In this document: positions 17,098 to 26,012 of the stretch, in pieces
How the letters are laid out: the number at the start of each line of letters is the position of its first letter
Numbering within the stretch: the stretch's first letter is position 1
From: Hwanghaeella sp964350445
GTDB lineage: Bacteria > Pseudomonadota > Alphaproteobacteria > UBA8366 > Aestuariispiraceae
Direction: 5' to 3'
NCBI GenBank assembly: GCA_964350445.1
Contig: CAYGKA010000021.1
Coordinates: forward strand, 1-64,000
Length of the DNA stretch: 64,000 nt
Program-made: the position numbers and the translations under genes
The notes under the pieces: generated by a model
The model's database searches: none
The model's input: the letters and a program-made list of their open reading frames with translations, nothing else
What the model was told of the DNA's origin: nothing

Positions 17098-17703
17098 ATG
17101 ACCGACCGGCCGAAGACCCTGTTGCAAATGGCGGGCGCAGACCTTACCCCCGCCGCCCTAAGCGCCGCCACCGTGGTTGTGGTCGACGCCCAGCGCGTCT
17201 ATTCCGACGGACCGGTGCTGCTGACCGGTGTCGGCCCCGCCGCCGATGAAATCGCCGTACTGTTGAAACGCGCGCGGGCCGCCGGCGCGCCCATCGTTCA
17301 TGTCCGCCATGTCGGTCCCGACGGCAGCCCTTTCGGCAAGGACGGCAACGGATTCAAATACATGACCCAGGCCGAACCCGCCGAAGGCGAGGCGGAGGTC
17401 GAGAAGAAGCTGCCGAACTCGTTCGCCGGCACGACTCTGGACGAGGTGCTGAAGGGGCTGGGCCGGAAGAAGCTGATCATCGTCGGCTTCATGAGCCATA
17501 TGTGCGTCAGCGCGACGGCGCGGTCCGCCCTGGACCACGGCTATGGCGCAACGGTCGTCGCTTCCGCCGTCGCGACGCGCCCGCTGCCCAGTGCCACGGG
17601 CGACGGCACAATCGCCGCTGAAACGGTGCACGAGGTTGCAATGACCGAATTGTCCGACCGTTTCGCGATCGTCGCCAAGTCGGTCGATGAAATCCCGGAT
17701 TAA
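17098..17703 (+). CDS. Isochorismatase-family cysteine hydrolase
   Basis: A 201-aa cysteine hydrolase. The catalytic Asp is in VVVVDAQRVY (about 29), the Lys in VEKKLPNSFAGT (about 100) and the nucleophile Cys in GFMSHMCVSATARSALDHGY (about 138), with the preceding non-prolyl cis peptide context. GGAGA precedes the ATG. Family members hydrolyse isochorismate, nicotinamide, N-carbamoyl compounds or hydrazides; nothing here picks one. The divergent LysR gene is its likely regulator. Confidence 0.9.
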   Translation: MTDRPKTLLQMAGADLTPAALSAATVVVVDAQRVYSDGPVLLTGVGPAADEIAVLLKRARAAGAPIVHVRHVGPDGSPFGKDGNGFKYMTQAEPAEGEAEVEKKLPNSFAGTTLDEVLKGLGRKKLIIVGFMSHMCVSATARSALDHGYGATVVASAVATRPLPSATGDGTIAAETVHEVAMTELSDRFAIVAKSVDEIPD

Positions 17704-17713
17704 GCTGTCAGTG

Positions 17714-17742
17714 TAAGGGACGTCAAAGGTGGCGTTCCCTTA
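17714..17742 (+). terminator. Hairpin after the isochorismatase gene
   Basis: TAAGGGACG pairs with CGTTCCCTTA (9 bp with one bulged T) around a TCAAAGGTGG loop, 11 bases after the stop. No strong U-run. It may serve both this gene and the opposite-strand fragment ending at 17740. Confidence 0.45.
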
Positions 17743-18021
17743 TAGCCCGAGGCTGACTGAAAACATGTAGCGGGGATCCTTATCCGGCTGGCCGGTCGGA
17801 GTGCGGGTCAACGGTTTTGCGATCTGCATATCGGCAAATACGCCATATGCGCCCAACCGGACGCCGCCTCCGGCCGACGAAAGCGATTCCCAATCGCTGG
17901 CGGTGCCCACATTGTTGCGGAAAACCGTGCCGACATCATAGAAGCCGTAGATCTGAATTTGGCTCATGAAATCGACAAATTGCCCCAGGTCCACTCGCGC
18001 TTCGGCCAAGCCGGCAATGCC
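17740..18021 (-). pseudogene. C-terminal fragment of a ShlB/FhaC (TpsB) outer-membrane secretion protein
   Basis: The translated fragment reads like the last barrel strands of two-partner-secretion porins: AEARVDL...IQIYGFYDVGTVFRN, GGGVRLGAYGVFADMQIAKPL, then the typical C-terminal aromatic/hydrophobic strand YMFSVSLGL followed by stop. Only about 94 of the usual 550 residues remain; POTRA domains and most of the barrel are absent, and upstream the frame runs into unrelated sequence. No TpsA exoprotein gene is nearby. On the plus strand at 18044-18147 a short acidic-then-basic reading frame ends in TAA; it may be another gene remnant but I cannot identify it. Confidence 0.65.
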
Positions 18022-18159
18022 GCCCTCTCCTTCCAATAGAACGGTGCGGCAGGGGAGGAAGAGGAAGACGTGCTGGTCGAACTGGAATCCAAATTTGACG
18101 ACAAGGCCGCGGCGGAACGCGCCAGGCGCCGCCAACAGGCCCGCTAAGCGAAACCGTCC

Positions 18160-18858
18160 CTATCGGCGTTCGTATTGACGTTCCCCGAACAGGATCTTCT
18201 TCGCATCGTCTGAAATCGTGTGTTTCCGGCGCTTTTCTTCCAGTACCTTCATGCCCCGACGAACCGCCGGCCGTTCCTTGATCTCGTCGAACCAACGCAG
18301 AAAATTCGGAAACCCGTCTCGGTCCACGCCCTGGTAATGGGAAAACTTCATCCAGGGCCAAACCGCCATGTCGGCAATCGTGTAGTCGTCGCCCGCAAGA
18401 TAGCGGCTTTCACCCAAGCGCCGATCGACGACGCCGTATAGGCGCGCCGCCTCTTTCGTATAGCGGTTGCGGGCATATTCATTCCCGTCCGGCGCGTATT
18501 GAATGAAGTGCTGCGCCTGGCCCAGCATTGGCCCGATCCCAGCCATCTGGAACATAAGCCATTGCAGCACCGCATACCGGCCGCGCGCATCCGTGGGCAG
18601 GAACCGCCCGAACTTTTCCGCCAGATAGATCATGATCGCACCGGATTCGAACAGCGAGATCGGCGCGCCGTCCGGCCCGTCGCTATCAACGAGGGCCGGC
18701 ATCTTGTTGTTCGGGCTGATCTTCAGGAAGTCCGGGGCGAACTGCTCGCCGGTCACGATATCGACCGGGATGACCGTATAGGCCGCGCCGAGCTCCTCGA
18801 GCAGGATATGCACCTTGTGGCCGTTCGGTGTCGGCCAAGTATAAAGATCGATGCTCAC
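18160..18858 (-). CDS. Glutathione S-transferase family protein
   Basis: A 232-aa paralogue of the enzyme at 13886, with the same domain plan: SIDLYTWPTPNGHKVHILLEE, ISPNNKMPALVD, ESGAIMIYLAEKF and the C-terminal YTIADMAVWPWM. I place the start at the GTG at 18858, preceded by GAGGGG; the open frame continues to 19332 but that stretch has no GST homology and covers the divergent MFS gene. The C-terminus carries a basic extension (EEKRRKHTISDDAKKILFGE) not found in the paralogue. Confidence 0.9.
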   Translation of the reverse strand: MSIDLYTWPTPNGHKVHILLEELGAAYTVIPVDIVTGEQFAPDFLKISPNNKMPALVDSDGPDGAPISLFESGAIMIYLAEKFGRFLPTDARGRYAVLQWLMFQMAGIGPMLGQAQHFIQYAPDGNEYARNRYTKEAARLYGVVDRRLGESRYLAGDDYTIADMAVWPWMKFSHYQGVDRDGFPNFLRWFDEIKERPAVRRGMKVLEEKRRKHTISDDAKKILFGERQYERR

Positions 18859-19039
18859 GGCCCCTCGCGCTCCCCCACATTGTTCCGCCGCGTCGACGGT
18901 TCGGCGCGTCGTAGGCATAGAAAAACCGACCGCCCCCGTCATTGCACGCGTCTGACCAAGGGTGTAGTGCGGCTGATGGATTGGCAACCGGGAAGCCGCG
19001 GACAGTGGCGGGACCGGCATGATTTCGAGGGTTTCACGC

Positions 19040-20374
19040 ATGACGATGATGCGAGAGGACGTCGGCGCCGCACAGCGCAAGGCGACCTGGTGGGTGATCG
19101 GCGGCATGACCCTGATCGCGCCCGGTTCCGGCCTGATGGCGACCTTTACCCCGACGCGCCTCAAACTGCTCGGCTTCGGCGAACTCGAAGTCGGCATCGT
19201 CGTCACCGCTTTCAGCGTCGGGCTGTTGATGGGATGTTTCTTCGCCGGCCCGCTTGTCCGGCGCGTCGGCCATATCCGGGCGCTTGCCTTCTTCTGCAGC
19301 TTGGCGGGGCTGAGTATCCTCGCCATGAGCATGGAACCGTCCCTCCCCCTTTGGTCGACCGCGCGTCTGTTGACCGGTTTCTGTTCAACGGCGATTTTCG
19401 TCGCGTCCCAAAGCTGGCTGAACGAAATTTCGCCGTCGGACCAGCGCGGCCGCGTGCTGTCGATATTCTATGTCCTCTACATCATCGGGATCGGGCTGGG
19501 CTCTCTGATCATGAGCCGGGTCGACCTGGAAGCATCGACCGCCTTCATCCTGGGCGCGGGTTTCTATAGCTGCGCCATCATCCCCTTCGTGTTCACACCC
19601 GCGCCGACCCCGCCGCCGCCCGAGCGCGCCAGCATCGACATTCGCGCTGCCTTCGCCATCTCGCCCTTGGGATTCGTCGCATCCGCCGCGGCCGGCGCCC
19701 TATCGATGACGTTTTACGGCGTCGGACCGGTCTATGCCCTGTTGGAAGGTTTCAGCAAGGAGCAGGTCGGCCTCCTGATGGCCGCCGCCCCGTTGGGAAA
19801 CCTCGCCCTGCAACTGCCGATGGGATTGTGGTCGGACAAGCTGGACCGCCGAAAAGTGCTCATCTTCGCCGCTCTCATGGCGACCGGCGCGGCGCTTCTG
19901 GTCGGCCTGCTGAACTTGCAGGCGATGGGCGGGATCGTCTTGGTCGCCATCGCTTTCATGGCGCTCGCCGGATCCACGGAGACGCTCTATTCGGTCGGCG
20001 CGGCGCATTCCAACGATCACGCGGAACCGGGACAGCACGTCTCGCTTGCCGCGACCCTGCTTTTGGCGTGGAGCCTGGGCGCGATCGCCGGCCCCATCGT
20101 CGGCAGCCTGCTGTTGGAGAATTTCGAGCCCGGCGCGCTCTTCCTGATGTTCGCCGTGACCGCGGGCCTTTTCACCCTCTACACGCTTTGGCGCATGACC
20201 CGGCGGCCGACCCCGCCGCAGGAGTCACAGGAGGACTTCGTCGCGGTTTCCGCCACCGCGCCGATCCAGGCACAGCCCGAAGCCTATGTGGAGGAAATGG
20301 CCGAGATGATCGAAGAAGCGGAAACCGCCGCCACCTTGGCAGAAGAAGCGGAAAAGGATGATCCGCGGCGCTGA
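19040..20374 (+). CDS. MFS transporter
   Basis: A 444-aa major facilitator with 12 predicted membrane segments. The loop after helix 2 (GPLVRRVGHIRALA) and the helix 8-9 loop (GLWSDKLDRRKVLIF) carry the MFS motif-A pattern, and SWLNEISPSDQRGRVLSIF matches YcaD-like transporters. The start at 19040 follows GAGGG; 19019 is a weaker alternative. The last 50 residues form an acidic cytoplasmic tail (EEMAEMIEEAETAATLAEEAE). Substrate unknown; divergent from the second GST gene. Confidence 0.9.
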   Translation: MTMMREDVGAAQRKATWWVIGGMTLIAPGSGLMATFTPTRLKLLGFGELEVGIVVTAFSVGLLMGCFFAGPLVRRVGHIRALAFFCSLAGLSILAMSMEPSLPLWSTARLLTGFCSTAIFVASQSWLNEISPSDQRGRVLSIFYVLYIIGIGLGSLIMSRVDLEASTAFILGAGFYSCAIIPFVFTPAPTPPPPERASIDIRAAFAISPLGFVASAAAGALSMTFYGVGPVYALLEGFSKEQVGLLMAAAPLGNLALQLPMGLWSDKLDRRKVLIFAALMATGAALLVGLLNLQAMGGIVLVAIAFMALAGSTETLYSVGAAHSNDHAEPGQHVSLAATLLLAWSLGAIAGPIVGSLLLENFEPGALFLMFAVTAGLFTLYTLWRMTRRPTPPQESQEDFVAVSATAPIQAQPEAYVEEMAEMIEEAETAATLAEEAEKDDPRR

Positions 20375-20433
20375 TATGGCGTATCATCGTTGCGGTGAAG
20401 CTAATGCATACAGACTGTGAGGAGGATCCGAAG

Positions 20434-20688
20434 ATGGTATTCACCCTTGCGACCGTGCCGGAGGACAAATTGGCCGCCATCCGGTCGCTGGAAGCCGAAA
20501 TCGGCGCGCCGCTGCTTGCCATGGCGCAAGTGGACGTCGCCCCGGCCCGACTTGACCGGGAGCGCCTGGCGCGTATCGAGAAGTTGGAGAAGGAATTGGG
20601 AGTCGTCCTCGTCGCCGTCAACGGCGGGAACGGCAGCGAACCCGGGAAGAGCGATGCGCCGGTTCGGCGCCGGGCCCGCCGCGCTTAG
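20434..20688 (+). CDS. Small hypothetical protein, 84 aa
   Basis: It begins MVFTLATVPEDKLAAIRSLE after a good GGAGG eight bases upstream; a start at 20395 is possible but lacks such a site. The protein has two amphipathic helices and a basic C-terminal tail (VRRRARRA). No known family. It follows the MFS gene by 59 bases and may be co-transcribed. Confidence 0.6.
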   Translation: MVFTLATVPEDKLAAIRSLEAEIGAPLLAMAQVDVAPARLDRERLARIEKLEKELGVVLVAVNGGNGSEPGKSDAPVRRRARRA

Positions 20689-20746
20689 ACGCCGCCAAGA
20701 CTGACGGCGGCTCCGATAACGCTGTTTTGGCGCGTGCCTATTTCTT

Positions 20747-21082
20747 TCATTCCGCCGCGAGGAGCTTATCGGCGGACGGTTCCTGGCCGCCGGCGGGAAC
20801 CATCTGCGCTTCCAACACCACCATGATCGCATCGACCTTCGCGCCAACGGTGTTGAAGAAACCGTCGTCGTTCAGGCCTTCCGCGGTCAACAGTTCCGCC
20901 AGCAGGGCATAGACCTCATGCAGTTCCGATTCCGTCAGGGTAAGAAGGCAGAAATCACCCTCCGGCACGAACTTCGCCCGGTGGAACTGTGCGCGCAGCA
21001 TCGGATCGATGGTGCAGCCGAGGAGCAAATCGACTTCATCGACCGTCAGAAAAAAATTCTTTTGCACTGGAACCTCAGTCAT
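20747..21082 (-). CDS. Hypothetical protein, 111 aa
   Basis: The start at 21082 (MTEVPVQKNFFLTVDEVDLL) has GGAGG nine bases upstream; the open frame extends to 21196 without a better site. The protein is acidic and mainly helical (LTLTESELHEVYALLAELLTAEGL near 55-78). I recognise no family. Confidence 0.6.
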   Translation of the reverse strand: MTEVPVQKNFFLTVDEVDLLLGCTIDPMLRAQFHRAKFVPEGDFCLLTLTESELHEVYALLAELLTAEGLNDDGFFNTVGAKVDAIMVVLEAQMVPAGGQEPSADKLLAAE

Positions 21083-21352
21083 ATCAAAAAGCCTCCAACC
21101 CACCCGATTGCCGACCTGCTCGCCTCGGTTTGGAAGATTCAGGAATTCGATACTCAAAGCGACTCCTATCGGTTCGGATAAGGCCAACATTCTCATCGCT
21201 GTTTGTTAAAATCCCCGGCAATCGCAGTTGCCGTCTCGATGACTCCGGCACGAGAAAAAATCGGTCTTCTACAACCCTTTGGAGTCCTTGGGTTTCCTGG
21301 CTATTGCACCCGAACGGGTTTCGCACTACCCCTCAACGAGGAGGCGCGCGAC

Positions 21353-22900
21353 ATGGTCGATGAACCGGCACGGCGGGAACGGAAAACGCGAAGGCGGAGC
21401 GCGGAAAACGCGCCCAAACCGAAACGATCGGTAAATTACCGTCGTCTTCACAATCCTTTTACTCCACAGGCGGCCTTCAGCGACGATCAAATCGCCGAAA
21501 TGCACGAGACCGCGTTGCGTATTTTGCAGGAACTGGGCCTCAAGGTCCTGCTGCCGCAAGCGCAAGAGATATTCCGCAGCGCCGGCGCCTTGGTCGACGA
21601 CGAGACGGACATGGTCCGCATCGGGCGGGACGCCGTGGAACAGGCACTTGAAACCGCGCCCAAAAGCTTCGTCCTGAAGGGCGGCGATCCGGACCGGGAC
21701 CTCACCATGGAATTGGGCGCCCTTACCTTCCAGGCCGGCGCGGGGTGCCCGCATGCGACGGATCGGATGCGCGGACGCCGGCCGGGTTCGCTGAACGATT
21801 TCCTGGAAACGGTGAAGCTCGCCCAAAGCTTCGACGTGCTTCACACAATCGGCCCGACGGTCGAACCGCAGGACATTCCGATCCATCTGCGCCATTACGC
21901 GATGACGCGCGGCGGCCTGAGCTTGAGCGACAAGCCCTGCTTCCTTTATGCCCGCGGGACGCCGCAGGTCGAGGACGGGATGGAGATGATCCGCATCATG
22001 CGCGGACTGGACACCGAAGCGTTCCTCGCCGAGGCCTGGACCTATACGATCATCAACACCAACTCCCCGCGCACGCTGGACATCCCCATGGCGCTGGGGT
22101 TGATCGACTTCGCCAAGGCCGGGCAGATGTCTATCGTCACGCCATTCTGCCTTGCGGGCGCCATGGCCCCGATCACGGTAGCGGGCGCCATCACGCTTCA
22201 GCATGCCGAGGCGCTTGCCGCCATCACCCTGACGCAACTGGTCCGCCCCGGTGCGCCGGTGATGTATGGCAGTTTCAGTTCCAACGTGGACATGAAGTCA
22301 GGCTCCCCCGCATTCGGGACACCGGAACATGTGACGGCGACGCTGGGATCAGGCCAGTTGGCGCGGCTGATCGGTCTGCCCTGGCGCGCGGCGGCGGCCA
22401 GCGCCGCAAATATCGCCGACGCGCAGGCAAGCACGGAGACGGTGATGAGCCTGTGGGCCTGCCTGATGGCGGGCGTTACCCATGTGGTGCACGCGGCCGG
22501 CTGGCTGGAAGGCGGACTCACATTCTCTTACGAGAAGATGATGATCGACCTGGAAGCGCTGCAGACCGTGGCGGAACTGTGCACCCCCGCCCCCGGCGCC
22601 ACGGTGGATATCGGCTTCGACGCCATTGCCGCGGTTGCGCCCGGCGGTCATTTCTTCTCAGGCGAGCACACCATGAGCCGTTATCAGACCGCTTTCTACG
22701 AGCCGCTGGTTGCGGACCGGTCCAATTTCGGAAGCTGGACGGAAGCGGGCGCCAAGTCGACCGACGAACGCGCCACCGGTCTTTGGCAGAGGAAGTTGGC
22801 GGAATACGAAACCCCGGCTATAGACCCGGCGCGGATTGAGGAAATCGACACCTTCATCGCGAAACGCACCGAACAAGGTGGCGCGGCCCCGGTGAGTTAG
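21353..22900 (+). CDS. Trimethylamine methyltransferase (MttB) superfamily protein, non-pyrrolysine type
   Basis: A 515-aa TIM-barrel methyltransferase. GAGGAGG lies eight bases before the ATG at 21353. Family features include FSDDQIAEMHETALRILQELGLKVL near the start, FQAGAGCPHATDRMRGRRPGSLNDF, and the C-terminal barrel half GATVDIGFDAIAAVAPGGHFFSGEHTMSRY. The frame has no internal amber codon, so it belongs to the non-Pyl group, some of which demethylate glycine betaine or other quaternary amines onto a corrinoid protein. No corrinoid protein gene is adjacent. The nearby GlxBCD-GlnT operon handles amide or methylamine nitrogen, so a link to methylated-amine use is possible. Confidence 0.88.
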   Translation: MVDEPARRERKTRRRSAENAPKPKRSVNYRRLHNPFTPQAAFSDDQIAEMHETALRILQELGLKVLLPQAQEIFRSAGALVDDETDMVRIGRDAVEQALETAPKSFVLKGGDPDRDLTMELGALTFQAGAGCPHATDRMRGRRPGSLNDFLETVKLAQSFDVLHTIGPTVEPQDIPIHLRHYAMTRGGLSLSDKPCFLYARGTPQVEDGMEMIRIMRGLDTEAFLAEAWTYTIINTNSPRTLDIPMALGLIDFAKAGQMSIVTPFCLAGAMAPITVAGAITLQHAEALAAITLTQLVRPGAPVMYGSFSSNVDMKSGSPAFGTPEHVTATLGSGQLARLIGLPWRAAAASAANIADAQASTETVMSLWACLMAGVTHVVHAAGWLEGGLTFSYEKMMIDLEALQTVAELCTPAPGATVDIGFDAIAAVAPGGHFFSGEHTMSRYQTAFYEPLVADRSNFGSWTEAGAKSTDERATGLWQRKLAEYETPAIDPARIEEIDTFIAKRTEQGGAAPVS

Positions 22901-23017
22901 GGGCGCCGGACTGCGAGGGATCCTTGACTAGTATCTTCGACCCTGTGCCTGATCTTGGAAGGTGCCTTTCGACCGCCTGCACGGCGCGTGTATTGGTTGT
23001 CGGCATTGGAGGAAGAC

Positions 23018-23620
23018 ATGGTCGAAGAAGCTGCCTATAGCATCTCAGGGAGTTACTACGAGGCGTGCAATTGTGACGCCATCTGCCCCTGTCGGAAGCA
23101 AGGCGACACTCCTGGTGGTCGATCAACCTATGGCGTATGTGACTTCCTGCTGTCATGGCATATCAATAACGGGCACATGGGCAGCGTCGATCTATCGGGC
23201 CTGAATGTTTCCATCGCGGGAACCTACAACGATGATGTCGGTGACGATATCTGGTCCGTGTTCATCTACATAGACGAGGTCGCGTCGAAACAGCAGTTCG
23301 ACGCCATAAGCCGGATATTTAGCGGCCAAACTGGCGGCAATCTTAGCGTTACTGCATATTTTTCAACGATACTCGGAATCAAACCCGCCGCAATTCGGCT
23401 TGACCACACCGCCGGCGTCGAAACCATCCATATTGGTACATCCGCATCAGCCCACGTCGTTCGGGACTTCGAATTCGACGATACGGTATCCTGTGGCATT
23501 CCGGGGCACGATCACCCTGGACAGGAATCCGTGTCTAGCCTGACCGTTCAGGATGCCCCACTTGCTTTCAGCTATTCCGAGCGCTGTGGATTCGCCACCG
23601 ATTTCGCCTACTGGAACTGA
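23018..23620 (+). CDS. DUF1326 domain protein
   Basis: A 200-aa protein that opens with the family's cysteine motif YYEACNCDAICPC (about 11-23), likely a metal or disulfide site, followed by a beta-rich domain. GGAGGAAG precedes the start at 23018. It is paired with a DUF2182 membrane protein 41 bases downstream, a combination seen repeatedly in bacteria, suggesting a joint role at the membrane. Function not established. Base composition is lower in GC than neighbours. Confidence 0.85.
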   Translation: MVEEAAYSISGSYYEACNCDAICPCRKQGDTPGGRSTYGVCDFLLSWHINNGHMGSVDLSGLNVSIAGTYNDDVGDDIWSVFIYIDEVASKQQFDAISRIFSGQTGGNLSVTAYFSTILGIKPAAIRLDHTAGVETIHIGTSASAHVVRDFEFDDTVSCGIPGHDHPGQESVSSLTVQDAPLAFSYSERCGFATDFAYWN

Positions 23621-23661
23621 TCCAAGGACAAATAGAAATCCTGCCCAATCAACCGACCCGC

Positions 23662-24420
23662 GTGGAAATGCGAAAGGGCGTGGCCGCACTTTTCGTCCTG
23701 TCAGCAATTGGTTGGGGACTCGTCATTTGGTCTGCAACCAACATGTCGTCGCCCATGGTCTCCCTGATGATGCCGATGCATTCTCATTGGGTGTTCAGCG
23801 AGGTTGTCGCCGTCTGGCTCATGTGGGCCGTGATGATGGGCGCGATGATGCTGCCTTCGGCCATCCCGATGATGCTGATACATCGACGGGTCGCGGCAAA
23901 GCGTGAGCCCGAAACCCGTTCAGCCAATCGCTGGTTCCTGGCAGCCTATCTTCTGACTTGGGCCCTGTTCAGCATCGCCGCGACAGCTCTGCAATGGAAC
24001 TTCCAACGGTTAGATGTCCTGTCGCATATGCTGACAATTCAAGCGCCAATGGTTGGCGGCGGCATACTCATTGCGGCAGGCATCTTTCAACTGACCCCGC
24101 TGAAGGCCGCTTGCCTTCGCAAATGCCGAACTCCAATCGGCTTTTTGCTTACGGACTGGCGTTCAGGACGCAAGGGTGCGTTTCGGATGGGACTCAAACA
24201 CGGTCAATACTGCATTGGCTGTTGTTGGGGTTTGATGATGGTCTTGTTCGTTGGCGGCGTCATGAGTTTGACGGCCATCGCGGTTTTGTCGGGGATTGTT
24301 GCGATAGAGAAACTCGCACCCCGAGGCGAGCAAATTTCAAAGCTCGGCGGTGTCGTGTTGATCGTCTGGGGCCTTGTGCTGATTTTTTACGCGCCCGGCG
24401 ACCAACCACCAAGTATGTAG
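23662..24420 (+). CDS. DUF2182 family integral membrane protein
   Basis: A 252-aa multi-pass membrane protein of the DUF2182 (predicted metal-binding membrane protein) family. Typical features: MWAVMMGAMMLPSAIPMML (helix with Met cluster), the loop LTPLKAACLRKCRTPIGFLL, and GLKHGQYCIGCCWGLMMVLFV near the end. Cys, His and Met clustering suggests metal handling. It is the partner of the DUF1326 gene upstream. Confidence 0.85.
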   Translation: MEMRKGVAALFVLSAIGWGLVIWSATNMSSPMVSLMMPMHSHWVFSEVVAVWLMWAVMMGAMMLPSAIPMMLIHRRVAAKREPETRSANRWFLAAYLLTWALFSIAATALQWNFQRLDVLSHMLTIQAPMVGGGILIAAGIFQLTPLKAACLRKCRTPIGFLLTDWRSGRKGAFRMGLKHGQYCIGCCWGLMMVLFVGGVMSLTAIAVLSGIVAIEKLAPRGEQISKLGGVVLIVWGLVLIFYAPGDQPPSM

Positions 24421-24643
24421 GTTTTGGCGGTCAGAAAGCGTGGCGGAAAGGGCCCCGAAGCTGTCTTTGACCGCGCCCGCCAAACATGTTTCTTCGTTGC
24501 GTTCCGATCAGAAACGACTCACCCAAGCCCGCGATGACGTGAAGCCGGAACAGCCATTGAAAGTCGTGTACGCATATCCCAAATGCGCTCAGCGGCAGAC
24601 AAACAGGCCCCCCTGGTCGGCCCCCTTCGCTTGGGTCAATCCA

Positions 24644-25951
24644 TTAGATATCCAGTGTGGTTTGGCGTTCCCATTCGGTGAAATGGGCGCAATAGGCGTT
24701 CCATTCCCCATGCTTCAACTTGAGATACGCCGAGGCGAATTCTCCGCCCAGGGCATCCTTCAGTTCCGTATCCGCGTCGAAGGCCCGCAGCGCGTCGAGC
24801 AGGTTCAGCGGCAGTTTAGGCGCGTCGGTGACCTTGTAGCCTTCGGCATACATGTCGATATCGTGATGCGGCCCCGGATCGGCGTCGCTCGCCATGCCGG
24901 AAAGGCCGGCGGCGATCACCACCGCTTGCAACAGGTAGGGGTTCACGGCGCCGTCCGGTAGACGCAGTTCGAAACGCCCCGGCCCCGGCACGCGGACCAT
25001 ATGGGTTCGGTTATTGCCCGTCCATGTCACGGAGTTCGGCGCCCATGTCGCGCCGGAGACGGTGCGCGGCGCATTGATACGTTTGTAGGAATTGACCGTC
25101 GGGTTGGTAATCGCGGCAAGCGCGGTCGCGTGTTTCATGATCCCGCCCAGGAAGGTCCTTCCCTTCGCCGACAGGCCGAACGGCATTGCATCGTCGGCGA
25201 AGATGTTGGTCTTCCCGTCCGCATCCCAGACCGAGATATGGCAATGGCAACCATTGCCGGTAAGCCCCTTGAAAGGCTTCGGCATGAAGGTGGCGCGTAA
25301 CCCGTGCTTTTCCGCCACCGATTTTACCATGAATTTGAAAAAGGAGTGCTTGTCGGCCGTGTTCAGCGCGTCGTCGAACTCGAAGTTCATTTCGAACTGA
25401 CCGTTGGCGTCTTCATGGTCGTTCTGATACGGCTGCCAACCGAGCGCGAGCATGTGATCGCAGATCTCCGAAATCACATCGTAGCGGCGTAGCAGCGCCT
25501 GCTGGTCGTAGCACGGTTTTTCCGCGGTATCGTAGGGGTCGGAGATGGCTGACCCGTCCGGCAAGGTCAAAAAGAACTCGGCCTCGACACCCGTCTTGAC
25601 CCGCATTCCCTGCCCTTCTGCCTTGTCCACCAGCGCTTTCAGCATGACGCGCGGGGCCTGCATCACCGGCTTTTCTTCCATCACGCAATCGGCGGCGACC
25701 CAGGCGACTTCCTTTTTCCAAGGAAGCTGGATCACCGACGAGGCATCGGGCACGGCGAACAGGTCGGGATAGGCGGGCGTCATGTCGAGCCACGTGGCAA
25801 AACCCGCAAAGCCGGCGCCTTCGTCCTGCATGCCCTTGATGGCCGCCGTCGGCACCAGTTTCGCCCGCTGCCCGCCGAACAGGTCGGTATAGCTGATCAT
25901 GAAATAATTGACGCCGCGCTCCTTGGCCCAGCTTTCGAGATTCAATGTCAT
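24644..25951 (-). CDS. glnT: Type III glutamine synthetase-like ligase (GlnT / gamma-glutamylmethylamide synthetase family)
   Basis: A 435-aa ATP-dependent ligase that joins ammonia or methylamine to glutamate. Catalytic signatures include EAEFFLTLPDG (metal glutamates, about 123), the active-site region KPFKGLTGNGCHCHISVWD (about 224-242) and the NRTHMVRVPGPGRFELRLPDGAVNPYL segment (about 313-339). AGGGGAA precedes the ATG. It is the last gene of the glxBCD operon. In methylotrophs the same neighbourhood encodes gamma-glutamylmethylamide synthetase; in rhizobia it is called GlnT. Which amine is used cannot be read from the sequence. Confidence 0.85.
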   Translation of the reverse strand: MTLNLESWAKERGVNYFMISYTDLFGGQRAKLVPTAAIKGMQDEGAGFAGFATWLDMTPAYPDLFAVPDASSVIQLPWKKEVAWVAADCVMEEKPVMQAPRVMLKALVDKAEGQGMRVKTGVEAEFFLTLPDGSAISDPYDTAEKPCYDQQALLRRYDVISEICDHMLALGWQPYQNDHEDANGQFEMNFEFDDALNTADKHSFFKFMVKSVAEKHGLRATFMPKPFKGLTGNGCHCHISVWDADGKTNIFADDAMPFGLSAKGRTFLGGIMKHATALAAITNPTVNSYKRINAPRTVSGATWAPNSVTWTGNNRTHMVRVPGPGRFELRLPDGAVNPYLLQAVVIAAGLSGMASDADPGPHHDIDMYAEGYKVTDAPKLPLNLLDALRAFDADTELKDALGGEFASAYLKLKHGEWNAYCAHFTEWERQTTLDI

Positions 25952-26012
25952 TCCGTTCCCCTTTGCCCAACGGTGTAGAGATAGGTTCGGCCGAATGGCA
26001 CCCTTGCCGCGC

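Noticed and set aside
18859..19332. Upstream in-frame extension of the second glutathione transferase
   Set aside because: The extra 158 residues have no GST similarity and lie under the divergent MFS gene; the GTG at 18858 has a good ribosome-binding site.
21353..22900. Pyrrolysine-type MttB with amber readthrough
   Set aside because: The frame has no internal TAG and no pyl genes are seen, so it is the non-pyrrolysine group.
24421..24643. Possible gene between DUF2182 and glnT (open frame starting at 24440)
   Set aside because: No ribosome-binding site, no recognisable motif, and most of the frame is antisense to glnT. The 220-bp gap shows no clear terminator or gene.
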